A stretch of DNA of 64,000 bases from Streptomyces sp. NBC_01260 (GCF_036226405.1 NZ_CP108464.1:248001-312000); one strand, 5' to 3'. Shown: positions 1-9,142, numbered from the stretch's first letter. Notes: a model not told the origin generated them from the letters alone. Made by a program: numbers and translations.

Positions 1-1
1 T

Positions 2-862
2 GGCATCGTCGACGGCTCGCTGACGGCTGACTGGGGCGAGAAGGGCACATGCAAGGGCTCGGAGTACGGCGACGCGTGGGACGTCCAGGGGGCAACGCGC
101 TCGTGGATGTTCAAACCGCTCTCCAGCCCGAACCGCATCCGGTTGGGCTGGCTCCCTGCGGATCGCTACGAGGTGGTCAAGGGTGCCGGCGTCAACCAGA
201 AGGTGACGATCCGCTCGCGCGACAACGAGTCGGGCCTCGTCGCTGTACAGGCGACAGATCCGACCACTGGGCGCACGTTCTACGTCGAACTGAGCCAACC
301 GGTCGACCGCGACAAGGGCATCGAAGACCCGGACGGACGCATCACCGAAGCAGAGGGAGCGAAGCTTCGACGCGGCTACGGCGTGCGCATCCTGCGCTAC
401 GTCGGCAAGGGGACCTCGGCCATGGTCGTGCCCACCGCTGCCGGCAGCGACGGCGTGCGCAACCTGTACTGGTCGGCCGGTGAGACGTTCGAGACCACCG
501 AGGCCGGGCTGCGCATCGAGATCGTCAGTAACGATGGCGGGCAGGCGACGCTGCGGATCGGAACCACGGCCAACGGCGAAGAACCGCTCCGGGCGCCTGC
601 ACCGGCGGTCGCCGGTCTCGACGAGGACACCCCCGCCCACGGCGACGCGGGCGACCCGGCCGACACCGCCACCGCAGACCCCGCACCCGCCGCTGATGCG
701 GCGGCCGAGAAGCCGACCGACACAACGACTGAAGCTTCGACGCCCAACCTCGCCTCGTCGGGTACCGATCTCTCGATCGGCGTCCTCGGGCTCGTGCTGG
801 TCTGCGCCGGTGCCGGCGCCTTCATGATCGGCCGGTCACGCCTCGTGCGCACCCGGCGCTGA
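2..862 (+). CDS. C-terminal part of a wall-anchored, M11 (gametolysin)-like protein, 5' end outside window
   Basis: The reading frame is open from the first bases of the window, so the true start lies upstream. The visible start has TCKGSEYGDAWDVQG followed by RIRLGWLP, which resembles the EYGDxxDVMG and GWL segments after the zinc-binding site of gametolysin-like M11 metallopeptidases. The zinc-binding HExxH would lie outside the window. After a beta-rich domain comes an Ala/Pro/Asp/Thr-rich spacer, then LASSG, a hydrophobic segment and a basic tail (RLVRTRR). That is the layout of a sortase signal; LASSG is a variant of the LAxTG motif of Streptomyces class E sortases. Inferred to be secreted and attached to the cell wall. 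The peptidase assignment is tentative; the anchor signal is firmer. Confidence 0.6.
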   Translation, partial: GIVDGSLTADWGEKGTCKGSEYGDAWDVQGATRSWMFKPLSSPNRIRLGWLPADRYEVVKGAGVNQKVTIRSRDNESGLVAVQATDPTTGRTFYVELSQPVDRDKGIEDPDGRITEAEGAKLRRGYGVRILRYVGKGTSAMVVPTAAGSDGVRNLYWSAGETFETTEAGLRIEIVSNDGGQATLRIGTTANGEEPLRAPAPAVAGLDEDTPAHGDAGDPADTATADPAPAADAAAEKPTDTTTEASTPNLASSGTDLSIGVLGLVLVCAGAGAFMIGRSRLVRTRR

Positions 863-882
863 GCAAGCTACGCGTGAGGGAA

Positions 883-944
883 CGGCCGCAGAAGACGGTG
901 GGCGGCAGCGTGGATCGCGGCTGCCGGCGGACTGTCTGCGGCCG
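883..944 (+). terminator. Stem-loop after the wall-anchored protein gene
   Basis: A 10-bp perfect inverted repeat (CGGCCGCAGA and TCTGCGGCCG) encloses a smaller GGCAGC/GCTGCC hairpin. It lies 20 nt after the stop codon and before the convergent GH101 gene, so a bidirectional terminator role is likely. There is no T-tract. Confidence 0.45.
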
Positions 945-1068
945 GGGGTCATGAACGACGGCGTCACGGGTTCGCCACCGCCGCCCAATTGAACCCGGTT
1001 AGTTCGCCGAAGCGGGCACCCGGAAGGGCCTCCTCTTGACGTGCGGCTCTGCCGGCTGTGCGCAGTCT

Positions 1069-4000
1069 TCAGTCCTGGGTGAGGACGTTCAGTTCCGCCG
1101 CTCCCGCCCACGGCTGACCGTTGACGGAGCTGAGGGCGACGAGCTTGATGAAGCCGCCGGTGCGTCCGCCGAGCGGGACGATCTGCTCGTCGGCACTGTC
1201 GGGCCAGGTGCCCTTGGCGACCGGCGCGCCCCAGTTCTGGCCGTCGGCCGAGACGTAGACCTCGTATCCCTTGATCCGGTCGTTGGTGTGATTCTGGCGC
1301 GGCAGGTACCTGAAATCCTTCAGTCGGTGGGCGCCGCCGAGGTCGAGTGTGATGTGGTGCGGGTAGTCCGGGGACGAGGCCGACCAGCCGGTGCCCCACC
1401 AGGTGGCGGGGTCGCCGTCGAGGGCGTTGACGGCGGGAGTGTCCTCACCCTCGGTCTCCTGGCTGTCGACATCCACGATCTTGATGCGGTCTTGGGGCAG
1501 GTAGTCGGGCGGGACCGTACTGACCTCGACGGCGGCCGCGGTCGAGGTCTTCTTCTCACCCGCGGTGTATGACGCCCGGGCGTTCAGGGTGAATGTGCCG
1601 GCGGGGATGCCGGCCTTCGGGGTGACCTTCCAGGTCACCTTGGCAGTGGCGCCGGGGGCGACGGAGTCGAGCGTGGCGGAGGTCTCGGGCCGGGCGGTCC
1701 AGCCGTCGGGGACGGTCAGTCCGGTCTCGACGGCGGTGGCCGGCGTCGTCTCGCCGTTGGTGAAGGCCACGTCGACGCTGTTGGCGGCGCCGGGCACGAG
1801 CTTGCCGGACTTGGGGTGGACGGCGAGCGTTGCGCAGGAGGTGAGGTCGTCCGTCTCGCCCAGATCGGTCACGGTGAAGTCGTCCATCACAAAGTCGGCT
1901 TGGTCGGGGGCGCTTCCGACCTTGCGGATGCCGATGTAGTAGTCGCCGCAGTCTCCTGCGGTGAACTCGTGGTTGTAGCGGGCCGTGGTCCGCTGCTGCC
2001 CGAAGGGAATCTGTTGCGTCTCGGTCGTCCCGGCACCGGTCGCGTTGAGCCGGTCGTATCCGGTGGACAGGGCGTACTGGCCGGCGATGGCGTTCTGGTA
2101 GTCGAAGGTGACACGGTAGCGGTGGCCGGGCTCGAACCGCACGGTCTGCGGGATCGTCCGGTAGACGAGCTGGGCGCCCTCCTCGTGGGACTTCAGCGAG
2201 TGGTTCCCGTCGAGGGTCTGGTCAATGAGCTGTCCGTTCCAGCCCGCTTGGGTGTACGGGGCGTGCTTCTCGGAGCGCACGGTACGGATGTTTCCGGGCT
2301 CGGTCTGCACGAACGGGCCCCAGCCCTGTTCGTTGTCCTCGAAGTCCCAGTGGGCGACGGCGCCCGCCTGCTCGGACTTGGTGGTGTTGACCACGCGGAC
2401 GTCGTCGAGCTTGACGGCAGCGTCGCCCGCCGCGGCGTCGACGGTCAGCTGCGCCGTCCGGGCCGTGGCCTTGAAGCGGACCGTCGTACGCTGGAAATAG
2501 GTGCCGCTCTTCTCATCGATTCCGACGGCGTCCTTCGCTGTCGACCGGTCGATCCAGTTCCGCGCACCACCGGCGGTCAGTGTCACCTTGCGGGACTTGC
2601 CAGGCTGTACCGCGGTCCAGGCGGATGCGGCGTAGCGCTTGCCCGGGACGAGGTCACGCAGGGTCGTGGTGAGTCGGGTGCCGGTGGCGGAGCCGGGGAT
2701 GACGGCTTCGTACTGGCCGAGTGCGTTGCGCTGGACGGAGGCGGGTCCGTCGGTCTGCCAGCCCTTGAGGGTGCCCGAGTTGAAGCCGGGGTCGGTGACG
2801 TGGGAGCCCTGGCCGAAGTCCGGCCGCTGGGTGGTGTCGTGGTCATTGCGGTAGACGGCGTAAGGCTGGTTCTTGGCCGCGTCGATGGTGATCTTCCCGT
2901 TCTGGACGGGGAGCGTGGCGGCTTTGGCCCGGCCCTGGTCGGTCAGCTTGTAGAGGGTGACCGACTTCTCGTTCTTCCACTGCTTCGGGACCGGCCAGGT
3001 GCTGGTGCCGCCGGCCGGGTTCCAGTGGTAGGCCTTGGCGCCGCTCCAGGGGAGGAGGTAGGAGTTGCCGTCCTGCACCTTGTCGTCGCCGACGAACACC
3101 TGACGGCTGCCGGAAGCGTCGGTGACGCGGACGCCGCCGGTGAGTTGCACCTCGTGGTCGGTCCAGCGGGTGATCTGCTGTTGCTGCAGGAACTTGGCGG
3201 GAAGGTTCCGGTTCCAGATGTTGGCGTAGAACGCGTTCCAGTCATTCTGGTTGCCCCAGCCCTCCCACTCCTTGATGTTCGCGGAGCCGAGCAGCGGGTT
3301 GTCGATCCAGACGTCCTTCTCGCTGTTGCGGATGAACCGGATGACCTGGGAATTGATGCCGCGGTTGGCATCGCCGCCGTAGCTCGGTTCATTGGCCCAG
3401 TGTGACCAGAGGGAGGAGCGTTCCATCTTGTCGCCCCACTCGGTGCCGAGCTGCCAGCCCTGTTTGCGCAGTTCGGTCTGGAGGCGGTCGGACTTCCAGC
3501 CGTGGCTGTAGTAGACGTCCATGTAGAGGAACTTGAGGTTGGGGTCGGTCTCGTCCCTGAGCTGCTGGAAGCGCTTGGCTATGTCACCGCTGGTGAGATC
3601 GCGGCGCTGATCGATGTAGTACGACTGGCCGAGCCAGTCCCAGCCCTTGGCCTTGGCGTCGACCAGCGTGTCGCTGAAAGCCTTGGCCTCCGGGTACGCC
3701 TCGGTGGAATTCACGTGGACGCCGAACGAGGCGCCCCATGCCTTGCCCGCCTTCGCGAGGGCGTTGAGGTCCCCCAGCCCGCCGGCCCGGGTGTTGTAGT
3801 TGCCGCCGTAGTCGGGGTGGGCGGAGTCGTGGCCCTCCTGGGCGTAGCCCTTGAGGATGGCGAGCTGGCCGAGGCCGTCGGTGGCCAGCGAGATCCGCTT
3901 CACGTTGTCGAGTGTCTTGGTGAAGGGGTTGCTCGCGTAGCTCGCGAAGTTGAAGGGGATGTGGGTGACCACACGGCCGGGGGTGTCCTCGGATCCCTCG

Positions 4001-4866
4001 GCCCGCACTCCGATCGAGCGAAAGGCGATGGCGCCGTCCTGCCAGTCGACCTCGGCGTCGTCGTTGCGGTCGCCGGTGACGACGACCTTCGCCCAGGGAA
4101 GCTCCTCGGTGAACGGTGAGCCCGCGGCGCGGTAGGTCCACTGTCCGCTGGAGATTCCGACCTCGGTCGTCCCGTCGGTCTTGACGGCCTGACGCTTCAC
4201 GCGGGTGTTCTCGCTGGTGGCCTCGTCCTGCACGGAGTTGGTCTCGATCGCGGCAGCGAGCCGGTCCGTGTTGACGACGGCGTACGCCGAGCCCTGCGGG
4301 GACGCGTCGGCGGGTGTGTCCTGGGTGACGGCGGTGAAGGTGTCGCCCTTGCCGTTCTTGTCGGGGTCGACGCGGGCGGCGGTGACGTGCGCGCCGGGCT
4401 GGTCCCCGCGTACGGAGAGGAGGTTGTGGCCCGGGATGTCGATGGTGTGGACGCGGAAGTCGGCGGTGTCGGTGATCTTGTCGATCCGGAAGGTGACCTG
4501 GGAACCCTCGACCGCGATCTCCGCGTCGATCCGGACGCCGTCGAGGTCGGGGAAGGCCAGCTGGTAGCGGACCGTGGCACCGTCGACGCTCGCGCGGCCC
4601 GTGGCCCGGTGCGGCATGCCGTTCAGTACCACAGTGTCCAGGTGCGTGGCCCGACCTCCGAGGACGGCGCCGTTCGTCCGGTCGGTGTAGTCGACGATGT
4701 AGGGGAACTGCGCTCCGGTGCGCACTCGTAGGCCTGCGGATTCGATGACCAGTGGGGTATCCGCCGAATCCGTTGCCTCGGTCGTCGCGTGCGCCTGCCC
4801 CATGACGGCGGGCGACACGGTCAGCACCGCCGCCAGAAGCAGGCCTGCTCGTGAGTATCGTTGCAT
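1069..4866 (-). CDS. Secreted GH101 endo-alpha-N-acetylgalactosaminidase
   Basis: 1265 residues with an N-terminal Sec signal (cleavage near AHA-TT, residue 27). Known role of the family: releases the core-1 disaccharide Galbeta1-3GalNAc from Ser/Thr of mucin-type O-glycoproteins. The catalytic barrel spans about residues 300-650. Asp450 in FLYMDVYY and Glu476 in LGTEWGD are the candidate nucleophile and acid/base. Downstream are a galactose-binding-like module (about 700-830), a further beta-sandwich (about 840-1000), a NEW3-like domain (about 1010-1110) and a C-terminal F5/8C (CBM32-like) domain from about 1120. Length and architecture match family members. The start codon lies 9 nt from a 19-bp palindrome shared with three other promoters, and no clear Shine-Dalgarno sequence precedes it, so transcription may start very close to the ATG. 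Confidence 0.9.
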   Translation of the reverse strand: MQRYSRAGLLLAAVLTVSPAVMGQAHATTEATDSADTPLVIESAGLRVRTGAQFPYIVDYTDRTNGAVLGGRATHLDTVVLNGMPHRATGRASVDGATVRYQLAFPDLDGVRIDAEIAVEGSQVTFRIDKITDTADFRVHTIDIPGHNLLSVRGDQPGAHVTAARVDPDKNGKGDTFTAVTQDTPADASPQGSAYAVVNTDRLAAAIETNSVQDEATSENTRVKRQAVKTDGTTEVGISSGQWTYRAAGSPFTEELPWAKVVVTGDRNDDAEVDWQDGAIAFRSIGVRAEGSEDTPGRVVTHIPFNFASYASNPFTKTLDNVKRISLATDGLGQLAILKGYAQEGHDSAHPDYGGNYNTRAGGLGDLNALAKAGKAWGASFGVHVNSTEAYPEAKAFSDTLVDAKAKGWDWLGQSYYIDQRRDLTSGDIAKRFQQLRDETDPNLKFLYMDVYYSHGWKSDRLQTELRKQGWQLGTEWGDKMERSSLWSHWANEPSYGGDANRGINSQVIRFIRNSEKDVWIDNPLLGSANIKEWEGWGNQNDWNAFYANIWNRNLPAKFLQQQQITRWTDHEVQLTGGVRVTDASGSRQVFVGDDKVQDGNSYLLPWSGAKAYHWNPAGGTSTWPVPKQWKNEKSVTLYKLTDQGRAKAATLPVQNGKITIDAAKNQPYAVYRNDHDTTQRPDFGQGSHVTDPGFNSGTLKGWQTDGPASVQRNALGQYEAVIPGSATGTRLTTTLRDLVPGKRYAASAWTAVQPGKSRKVTLTAGGARNWIDRSTAKDAVGIDEKSGTYFQRTTVRFKATARTAQLTVDAAAGDAAVKLDDVRVVNTTKSEQAGAVAHWDFEDNEQGWGPFVQTEPGNIRTVRSEKHAPYTQAGWNGQLIDQTLDGNHSLKSHEEGAQLVYRTIPQTVRFEPGHRYRVTFDYQNAIAGQYALSTGYDRLNATGAGTTETQQIPFGQQRTTARYNHEFTAGDCGDYYIGIRKVGSAPDQADFVMDDFTVTDLGETDDLTSCATLAVHPKSGKLVPGAANSVDVAFTNGETTPATAVETGLTVPDGWTARPETSATLDSVAPGATAKVTWKVTPKAGIPAGTFTLNARASYTAGEKKTSTAAAVEVSTVPPDYLPQDRIKIVDVDSQETEGEDTPAVNALDGDPATWWGTGWSASSPDYPHHITLDLGGAHRLKDFRYLPRQNHTNDRIKGYEVYVSADGQNWGAPVAKGTWPDSADEQIVPLGGRTGGFIKLVALSSVNGQPWAGAAELNVLTQD

Positions 4867-4875
4867 GAGTACTAC

Positions 4876-4894
4876 TTAGCAGTTAAGCAGCTAT
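4876..4894 (-). promoter_or_regulatory. Palindromic operator, TTAGCAG family, copy A (GH101)
   Basis: Read on the minus strand the site is ATAGCTGCTTAACTGCTAA. It shares CTTAACTGCTAA exactly with the best copy at 46211. It sits directly upstream of the GH101 start, where a bound protein would block transcription or initiation. The likely regulator is the FadR-type protein encoded at 5984. Confidence 0.75.
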
Positions 4895-5269
4895 GTCCAC
4901 TAGATCTCGCACACTTCAAGTTCGAGCGGCACTCGGTGACAACTGGCGGCTGAGCCAGTTGTCTTCGGCGTGCACGATCACCAATTCACAGCCAGGCCTT
5001 GTTGGTGGCAGCCGTCACCCGCCGGCGCACTGGGGCATCCGAGAGGTGGCGCCGAGCTGAGCAGTTCGGATCGCGGCCGACTTCGCGAAAGGCGATGTAG
5101 GTAGCGTTCTTGCGTGAGCCCGCGCGCAGGCGCCGCAGCCGGAGGGCGGAGGAGACGGCGCCTTACCGTACGGAGATGGCCACCCGCATCGGGTATGGCA
5201 ACTGGGACTCGATCAGTTCTAAGCCGATGACGCTGCGGCCGCCCTCGCTGAAGAGGGTGTCAATGTGGA
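4895..5269. other. Intergenic stretch without a recognised gene
   Basis: Between the GH101 promoter and the dehydratase remnant no reading frame has recognisable protein similarity. It probably holds the GH101 promoter and older decayed sequence continuous with the remnants that follow. Confidence 0.5.
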
Positions 5270-5520
5270 CGTGTTCGGCCTGCTTGGTGGGCCGGTTGGC
5301 CCGCGCTGGTCTTCGACACCCTGCAGGAGTGCACGACACTGGCCGACGACCCGGACCTCGAGGCGCACCGCCGACACCGTCCTGGCCGTCCGTGGCATGG
5401 GGCCGTGCGCCTGTCGCGCCATGCCCGAAGCGGGCAATCTGCCACTCCCCCGCAAGGCCCTGGAAGTCGACGTCAACGAGACGTCGGCCTGGCTGCGCCC
5501 GCCGAAGCCCCTTCTGGGCC
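5270..5520 (+). pseudogene. Remnant of an IlvD/Edd-family sugar-acid dehydratase
   Basis: Read across frameshifts, this stretch encodes GPALVFDTLQE, then LADDPDLE, then TADTVLAVRG, then AMPEAGNLPLPRK. These match in order the C-terminal half of the intact dehydratase at 36250-38010 (GPALVFDSIED, AEDSTLDVSAETVLIVRN, GMPEVGNLPLPKK). At least two frameshifts and loss of the whole N-terminal half make it non-functional. It lies just before a KDPG-aldolase remnant and a FadR-type regulator, so an old galactonate-type catabolic operon probably decayed here. Confidence 0.75.
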
Positions 5521-5584
5521 GCCCGTCTCCACAGCCGGTCGTGCTGGCCTGCGGCCGCTGGAACGGCTCGCCGCCGACGCCGGA

Positions 5585-5765
5585 AGCGCCACGGAGATCA
5601 TGGCTGCGCTGGAGGCAGGGCCGGAACGCTGAAGCTGTTCCCCGCCCGCGTTCACGCCGGCCGTGCTGCGCGTTCCGCTGCAGGCGCCCCGGGCGCCAGT
5701 GGTTCCCACCGGCGGCATCAGCGTGGCTTCCGCACCCAAGCGGATCACCGCCGTTGCGGAGGAAA
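5585..5765 (+). pseudogene. Remnant of a KDPG/KDPGal aldolase
   Basis: The pieces ATEIMAALEAG, LKLFPA and APVVPTGGIS occur in order but in shifted frames. They match STPTEMVRALEEG, DALKLFPAS and APVLPTGGV of the intact aldolase at 33676-34305. LKLFPA contains the Schiff-base lysine of the family. A frameshift separates EAG from LKLFPA, and the N-terminal half is missing. Together with the preceding dehydratase fragment it represents a degraded duplicate, or predecessor, of the pathway encoded at 33.7-38 kb. Confidence 0.72.
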
Positions 5766-5983
5766 GGGGGAGGCGCCCTCACGTCGAACTCCGAAGGGGC
5801 ACCCTGCGTGGCGTCCTCGCGTCGGTCGACGCCTCATGCCGGCACGACGGTGGGACGGCGAGGACGGCGGGCATCCGAGGTCGCTTCAGCGAGGGACCAC
5901 GATCGAGGGCACTGCACCGGAGCAGGTCGAACGCCCGGCAGTAGGCTGATGCCGCCCAGCAGCATCCTCGAAGGAGTCCCGAC

Positions 5984-6685
5984 GTGGCAGTGCGCCGCAC
6001 CACGCTGTTCGATCAGGTCGCAAGCGAGATCATCACGCTGATCGAGGAGTCCGACCTGAAGCCCGGCGACGAGATCCCGCCGGAGGGCGAACTGGCTGCC
6101 CGGTTCGGGGTGAACAGGCTCGCGGTCCGTGAGGCGATCCGGGCCCTGGCCGCGCGGGAGATCCTCGTCTCCAGCCAGGGCCGGCGGGCTCGCGTGAATG
6201 TGCCGACCGCACGCGTTTTCGGTCAGATCCTGGGGTTCCGGCTGCGCCAGCAGTCGCTGCGCTTCGAGGATGTGCTGGACGCCCGTGGCGCGGTCGAAGG
6301 GGCCATGGCCTCGCGCGCGGCGGTGCGTGTGGGTGCGGGAGCGGCGTCCACGGACGCTGCCACCGCACTGCTGGAGAAGATGGAGGAGGCGGTCGACGAC
6401 CGCGACCGCTTCGTGGCGCTCGACCTCGCGTTCCACCACGAGATCGCCAGGACGGCCGACAACGGCATCCTGGAGCTCGTTTTGGAGTCCCTCGGTGATG
6501 TCCTGACCGAACACCGGCTGGCCAGTTACGACGGCCGTTCCCTCCATGGCGAGAGCCAGCAGGACACGATCACTGCCCACCGCGCAATCCTGGACGCCAT
6601 CACTGCGGGCGATCCCGAGGGGGCTGTCGCAGCCATGGCGGCACACCTGACGGAGACGGGTGAGGACTTGGAGATCACGCCGTAA
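5984..6685 (+). CDS. FadR/GntR-family transcriptional regulator with FCD domain
   Basis: 233 residues. The winged helix-turn-helix lies at about residues 8-75 (PPEGELAARFGVNRLAVREAIRAL is the GntR core, here spanning about 47-70) and the FCD ligand domain at about 95-225. FCD metal/ligand residues are suggested by DLAFHHEIA and the later HRAI and AAHL segments. The GTG start is supported by AAGGAG 8 nt upstream. FCD regulators commonly sense sugar acids or other carboxylates; DgoR of galactonate metabolism is an example. It lies after remnants of dehydratase and aldolase genes and between two copies of the 19-bp palindrome (4876 and 6795). It is therefore the first candidate to bind that element and control GH101, the following importer, GH2 and the SDR. 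That link is an inference. Confidence 0.85.
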   Translation: MAVRRTTLFDQVASEIITLIEESDLKPGDEIPPEGELAARFGVNRLAVREAIRALAAREILVSSQGRRARVNVPTARVFGQILGFRLRQQSLRFEDVLDARGAVEGAMASRAAVRVGAGAASTDAATALLEKMEEAVDDRDRFVALDLAFHHEIARTADNGILELVLESLGDVLTEHRLASYDGRSLHGESQQDTITAHRAILDAITAGDPEGAVAAMAAHLTETGEDLEITP

Positions 6686-6794
6686 CGACGCCCTCGCAAG
6701 GGCCGGATTCACGGCTTCGCGCAGGCGGTTGGCACGCCCCCGCGAGGCCTCATCCATATCGAATGAACGAGTCATCCCACCCCACCCGAGCATG

Positions 6795-6813
6795 TTGACA
6801 GCTTAGCTGCTAA
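6795..6813 (+). promoter_or_regulatory. Palindromic operator, TTAGCAG family, copy B (CUT1 importer)
   Basis: TTGACAGCTTAGCTGCTAA differs from the 46211 copy at four positions. Its first six bases are also a perfect -35 hexamer (TTGACA), so a bound regulator would cover the promoter of the importer operon that starts at 6864. Confidence 0.75.
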
Positions 6814-6863
6814 GCGGCCAATGTGCAGACCACTCGGAGCTGTCCTACTTCAGGGGATGTCGC

Positions 6864-8183
6864 ATGACCAGACGCTTCACCCAGCACGCCGGAGTCGCCG
6901 TTGGACTCGTGCTCACTGCCATCGCCCTCACCTCCTGCGGCTCTGGCGGCAGCAGCGAGACCTCCAAGGACAAGGCAGACGGCTCGTCCGTGACGGTGGA
7001 CTTCTGGGGCTGGGCCCACGGGTACGCCGAGGCGGTCGAGGCCTACAACGCTTCCCACCCCGACGCCAAGGTCACCTTCACCACCACGCCGCCCGGCTCC
7101 AAGGGCGGGTACACGAAGATGTTCTCCGCGGTGTAGGCCGGCAACGGACCGTGTCTCGCGCAGATCGGCTACGAGTCACTCCCGAGCTTCATGGTCGAAG
7201 GCGCACTGATGGACGTCGCCAAGTACACGGGCGACACCAAATCGCAGTTCGTCGACTGGTCCTGGAACCAAGTCAGGCTCGGCAACGCCGTGTACGGCGT
7301 CCCTCTCGACACCGGTCCGATGGCCATGTACTACCGCAAGGACATCTTCGACAAGCACAAGATCCCGGTACCGGCGACCTGGGAAGCGTTCCGCGGCGCC
7401 GCCGAGAAGCTCCACAAGGCCGACCCGACGGCGTATGTCGCCAACCTGGCGCCCGGCCCCGACTACAACCTTGCTGGTCTGTCCTGGCAGAACGGTGGGA
7501 AGTGGTTCTCGATCGAGGGCGATGCCTGGAAGGTCGACATCGACGGCCCGAAGACCCGGAAGGTCGTGTCGTACTGGCAGGACCTCGCCGACCGCGGGCT
7601 CGTCATCAAGGACGAGGCGTTCGGCCCCAAGTTCTTCAAGAACCTCCAGGACGGCAAGGTGGCGACGTGGGTCTCCGCCGTCTGGGCCTCCCCCATTATC
7701 CAGGAGAACGCCAAGGCCTCGGCCGGCAAGTGGGCGGTCGCACCCATGCCGCAGTGGACGCCGGGCGGCAAGTCCTACGGCAACGAGGGCGGTTCCAGCA
7801 CGGCGGTCCTGAAGGGCTGCAAGAACCCGGAGAAGGCGCTGCAGTTCGCCACGTGGCTCGCCACCACGCCGGAGAGCCTGAAGATCCTCATCCCCAAGAC
7901 CGGTATCTACCCGGCGTCCAAGGCGGGACTTGAAATGCCGGAGGTGAACAAGGCGGAGCCGTTCTTCGGCGGTCAGGAGATCTACGACGTGTTCCGTGAG
8001 TCCGCAGCCGGGACCGATACCTCGTGGCAGTGGGGTCCGACCACCACCCAGATGACGGCCGATCTGAACGACTCCTTCGGCAAGGCCCTCACCAGCGGCG
8101 GAAGCCTCGGTGACGCTCTGGGCCAGACCCAGAAGAAGACTGTCGCCGGGCTCGAGGCCAAGGGCCTCACCGTCACTGAATAG
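6864..8183 (+). pseudogene. CUT1 sugar-binding lipoprotein gene interrupted by an in-frame TAG
   Basis: The reading frame begins with a lipoprotein signal (LTSCG lipobox, Cys at about residue 25) and the start of a family-1 solute-binding protein (VTVDFWGWAHG). It then hits TAG at 7134-7136 (codon 91). The same frame resumes immediately with AGNGPCLAQIGYESLP and runs to 8183 with the rest of a normal binding protein (439 sense codons in all). No indel is needed; CAG, AAG or GAG changed to TAG would explain it. Permease genes follow intact. A Met at 7191 could restart translation but would yield a cytoplasmic protein without signal or N-lobe. The ligand is unknown; next to GH101 and under the same operator, a Gal-GalNAc-type disaccharide is plausible. 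Could also be a sequencing error. Confidence 0.85.
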
Positions 8184-8191
8184 TCCCCCGC

Positions 8192-8219
8192 GGGCGGCGC
8201 GGATCCTCCCGCGCCGCCC
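8192..8219 (+). terminator. Stem-loop between binding-protein and permease genes
   Basis: GGGCGGCGCGG and CCGCGCCGCCC form a perfect 11-bp stem with a 6-nt loop, without a T-tract. At this position in importer operons such hairpins usually stabilise the upstream message or attenuate read-through, giving more binding protein than permease. Confidence 0.65.
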
Positions 8220-8242
8220 CTCGTGCTGCCTCAAGGAGTGGT

Positions 8243-9142
8243 GTGAGCCCGGCTAAGGCCCCACACAGGAGAGGCGCGACAGCCGTACTGCTGCTGCCCT
8301 TCCTTGCGTTCTTCACCCTCGTCTACCTCGTGCCGATCGGGTACGCGGCCTATCAAAGTCTCTTCCGCACCCAGCGCTCCGGCCTCGGCCTCGCCCCACC
8401 GACGACCGTCTTCAGCGGAATCGACAACTACCTCAAGGTCCTGAGCGACAGCGCCTTCCTCACCGGAGTAGGCCGCGTCCTGCTCTCCGGTGCGGTGCAG
8501 GTACCGCTGATGCTCGGTTTCGCCCTGCTCCTCGCGCTGCTGCTGGACAGCGGAGCCGCGAGATTTGCCAAGTTCTTCCGTCTGGCCTACTTCCTGCCCT
8601 ACGCCATCCCCGGAGTCATCGCGGCCATCCTCTGGTCGTTCCAGTACGTGAAGGGCATCAGCCCGCTCCTCGACGGCCTGGCTGCACTGGGCATCGACGC
8701 CCCGCTCCTCAAGCCCGGCTGGGTCCTCGCCTCGATCGGCAACATCGTGACCTGGTCCTGGACCGGCTACAACATGCTGGTTCTCTACACCGCGCTGCGG
8801 GCGATACCCAAGGAGCTCTACCAGGCCGCCCAGCTCGACGGCTGCGGTGACCTGCGCATCGCCTGGCACATCAAGATCCCGTTGGTGCGGCCCGCACTGA
8901 TCATGACCGGCGTCTTCTCGATCATCGGCACTCTCCAGCTCTTCAACGAGCCGTCAGTGCTGAAGCCGGTCGCGGCCGGTTCGATCGACACCGGCTACAC
9001 CCCGAGCATGCTGGCCTACCAGGCAGCCTTCGGCGCGAACGACTACAACATCGCGGCCACCATCGCGGTCGTCCTCGCCCTCACCACGGCAGTGCTCTCC
9101 TTCACCTTCCTCAAGCTTTCACAGCGAGGTACGACATCGTGA
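8243..9142 (+). CDS. CUT1 ABC sugar importer, inner-membrane permease 1 (MalF type)
   Basis: 299 residues with about six hydrophobic spans. The cytoplasmic EAA loop is seen as ELYQAAQLDGCGDLRIA followed by IPLVRP (about residues 192-218); this loop docks the ATPase. The GTG start is chosen because AAGGAG lies 5 nt upstream. It overlaps the next permease by 4 nt (GTGA), implying coupled translation. No ATPase gene follows; in Streptomyces such permease pairs usually use the shared ATPase MsiK, which is encoded elsewhere. The N-terminal alanine/arginine-rich tail is normal for the family. Confidence 0.9.
   Translation: MSPAKAPHRRGATAVLLLPFLAFFTLVYLVPIGYAAYQSLFRTQRSGLGLAPPTTVFSGIDNYLKVLSDSAFLTGVGRVLLSGAVQVPLMLGFALLLALLLDSGAARFAKFFRLAYFLPYAIPGVIAAILWSFQYVKGISPLLDGLAALGIDAPLLKPGWVLASIGNIVTWSWTGYNMLVLYTALRAIPKELYQAAQLDGCGDLRIAWHIKIPLVRPALIMTGVFSIIGTLQLFNEPSVLKPVAAGSIDTGYTPSMLAYQAAFGANDYNIAATIAVVLALTTAVLSFTFLKLSQRGTTS

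Noticed and set aside
1816..3405. Long open frame antisense to GH101 (529 codons)
   Set aside because: Typical GC-bias shadow: low-complexity Gly/Val/Arg composition, no motifs, and lies wholly inside a well-supported gene.
5110..6041. Overlapping open frames of 250-280 codons on the plus strand before the FadR gene
   Set aside because: They change frame exactly where dehydratase and aldolase similarity jumps, so they are fusions across a decayed region rather than genes.
7134..7136. Recoding of the in-frame TAG as pyrrolysine
   Set aside because: No pyl genes are visible, Streptomyces is not known to use it, and a family-1 binding protein needs no such residue. A nonsense mutation or error is simpler.
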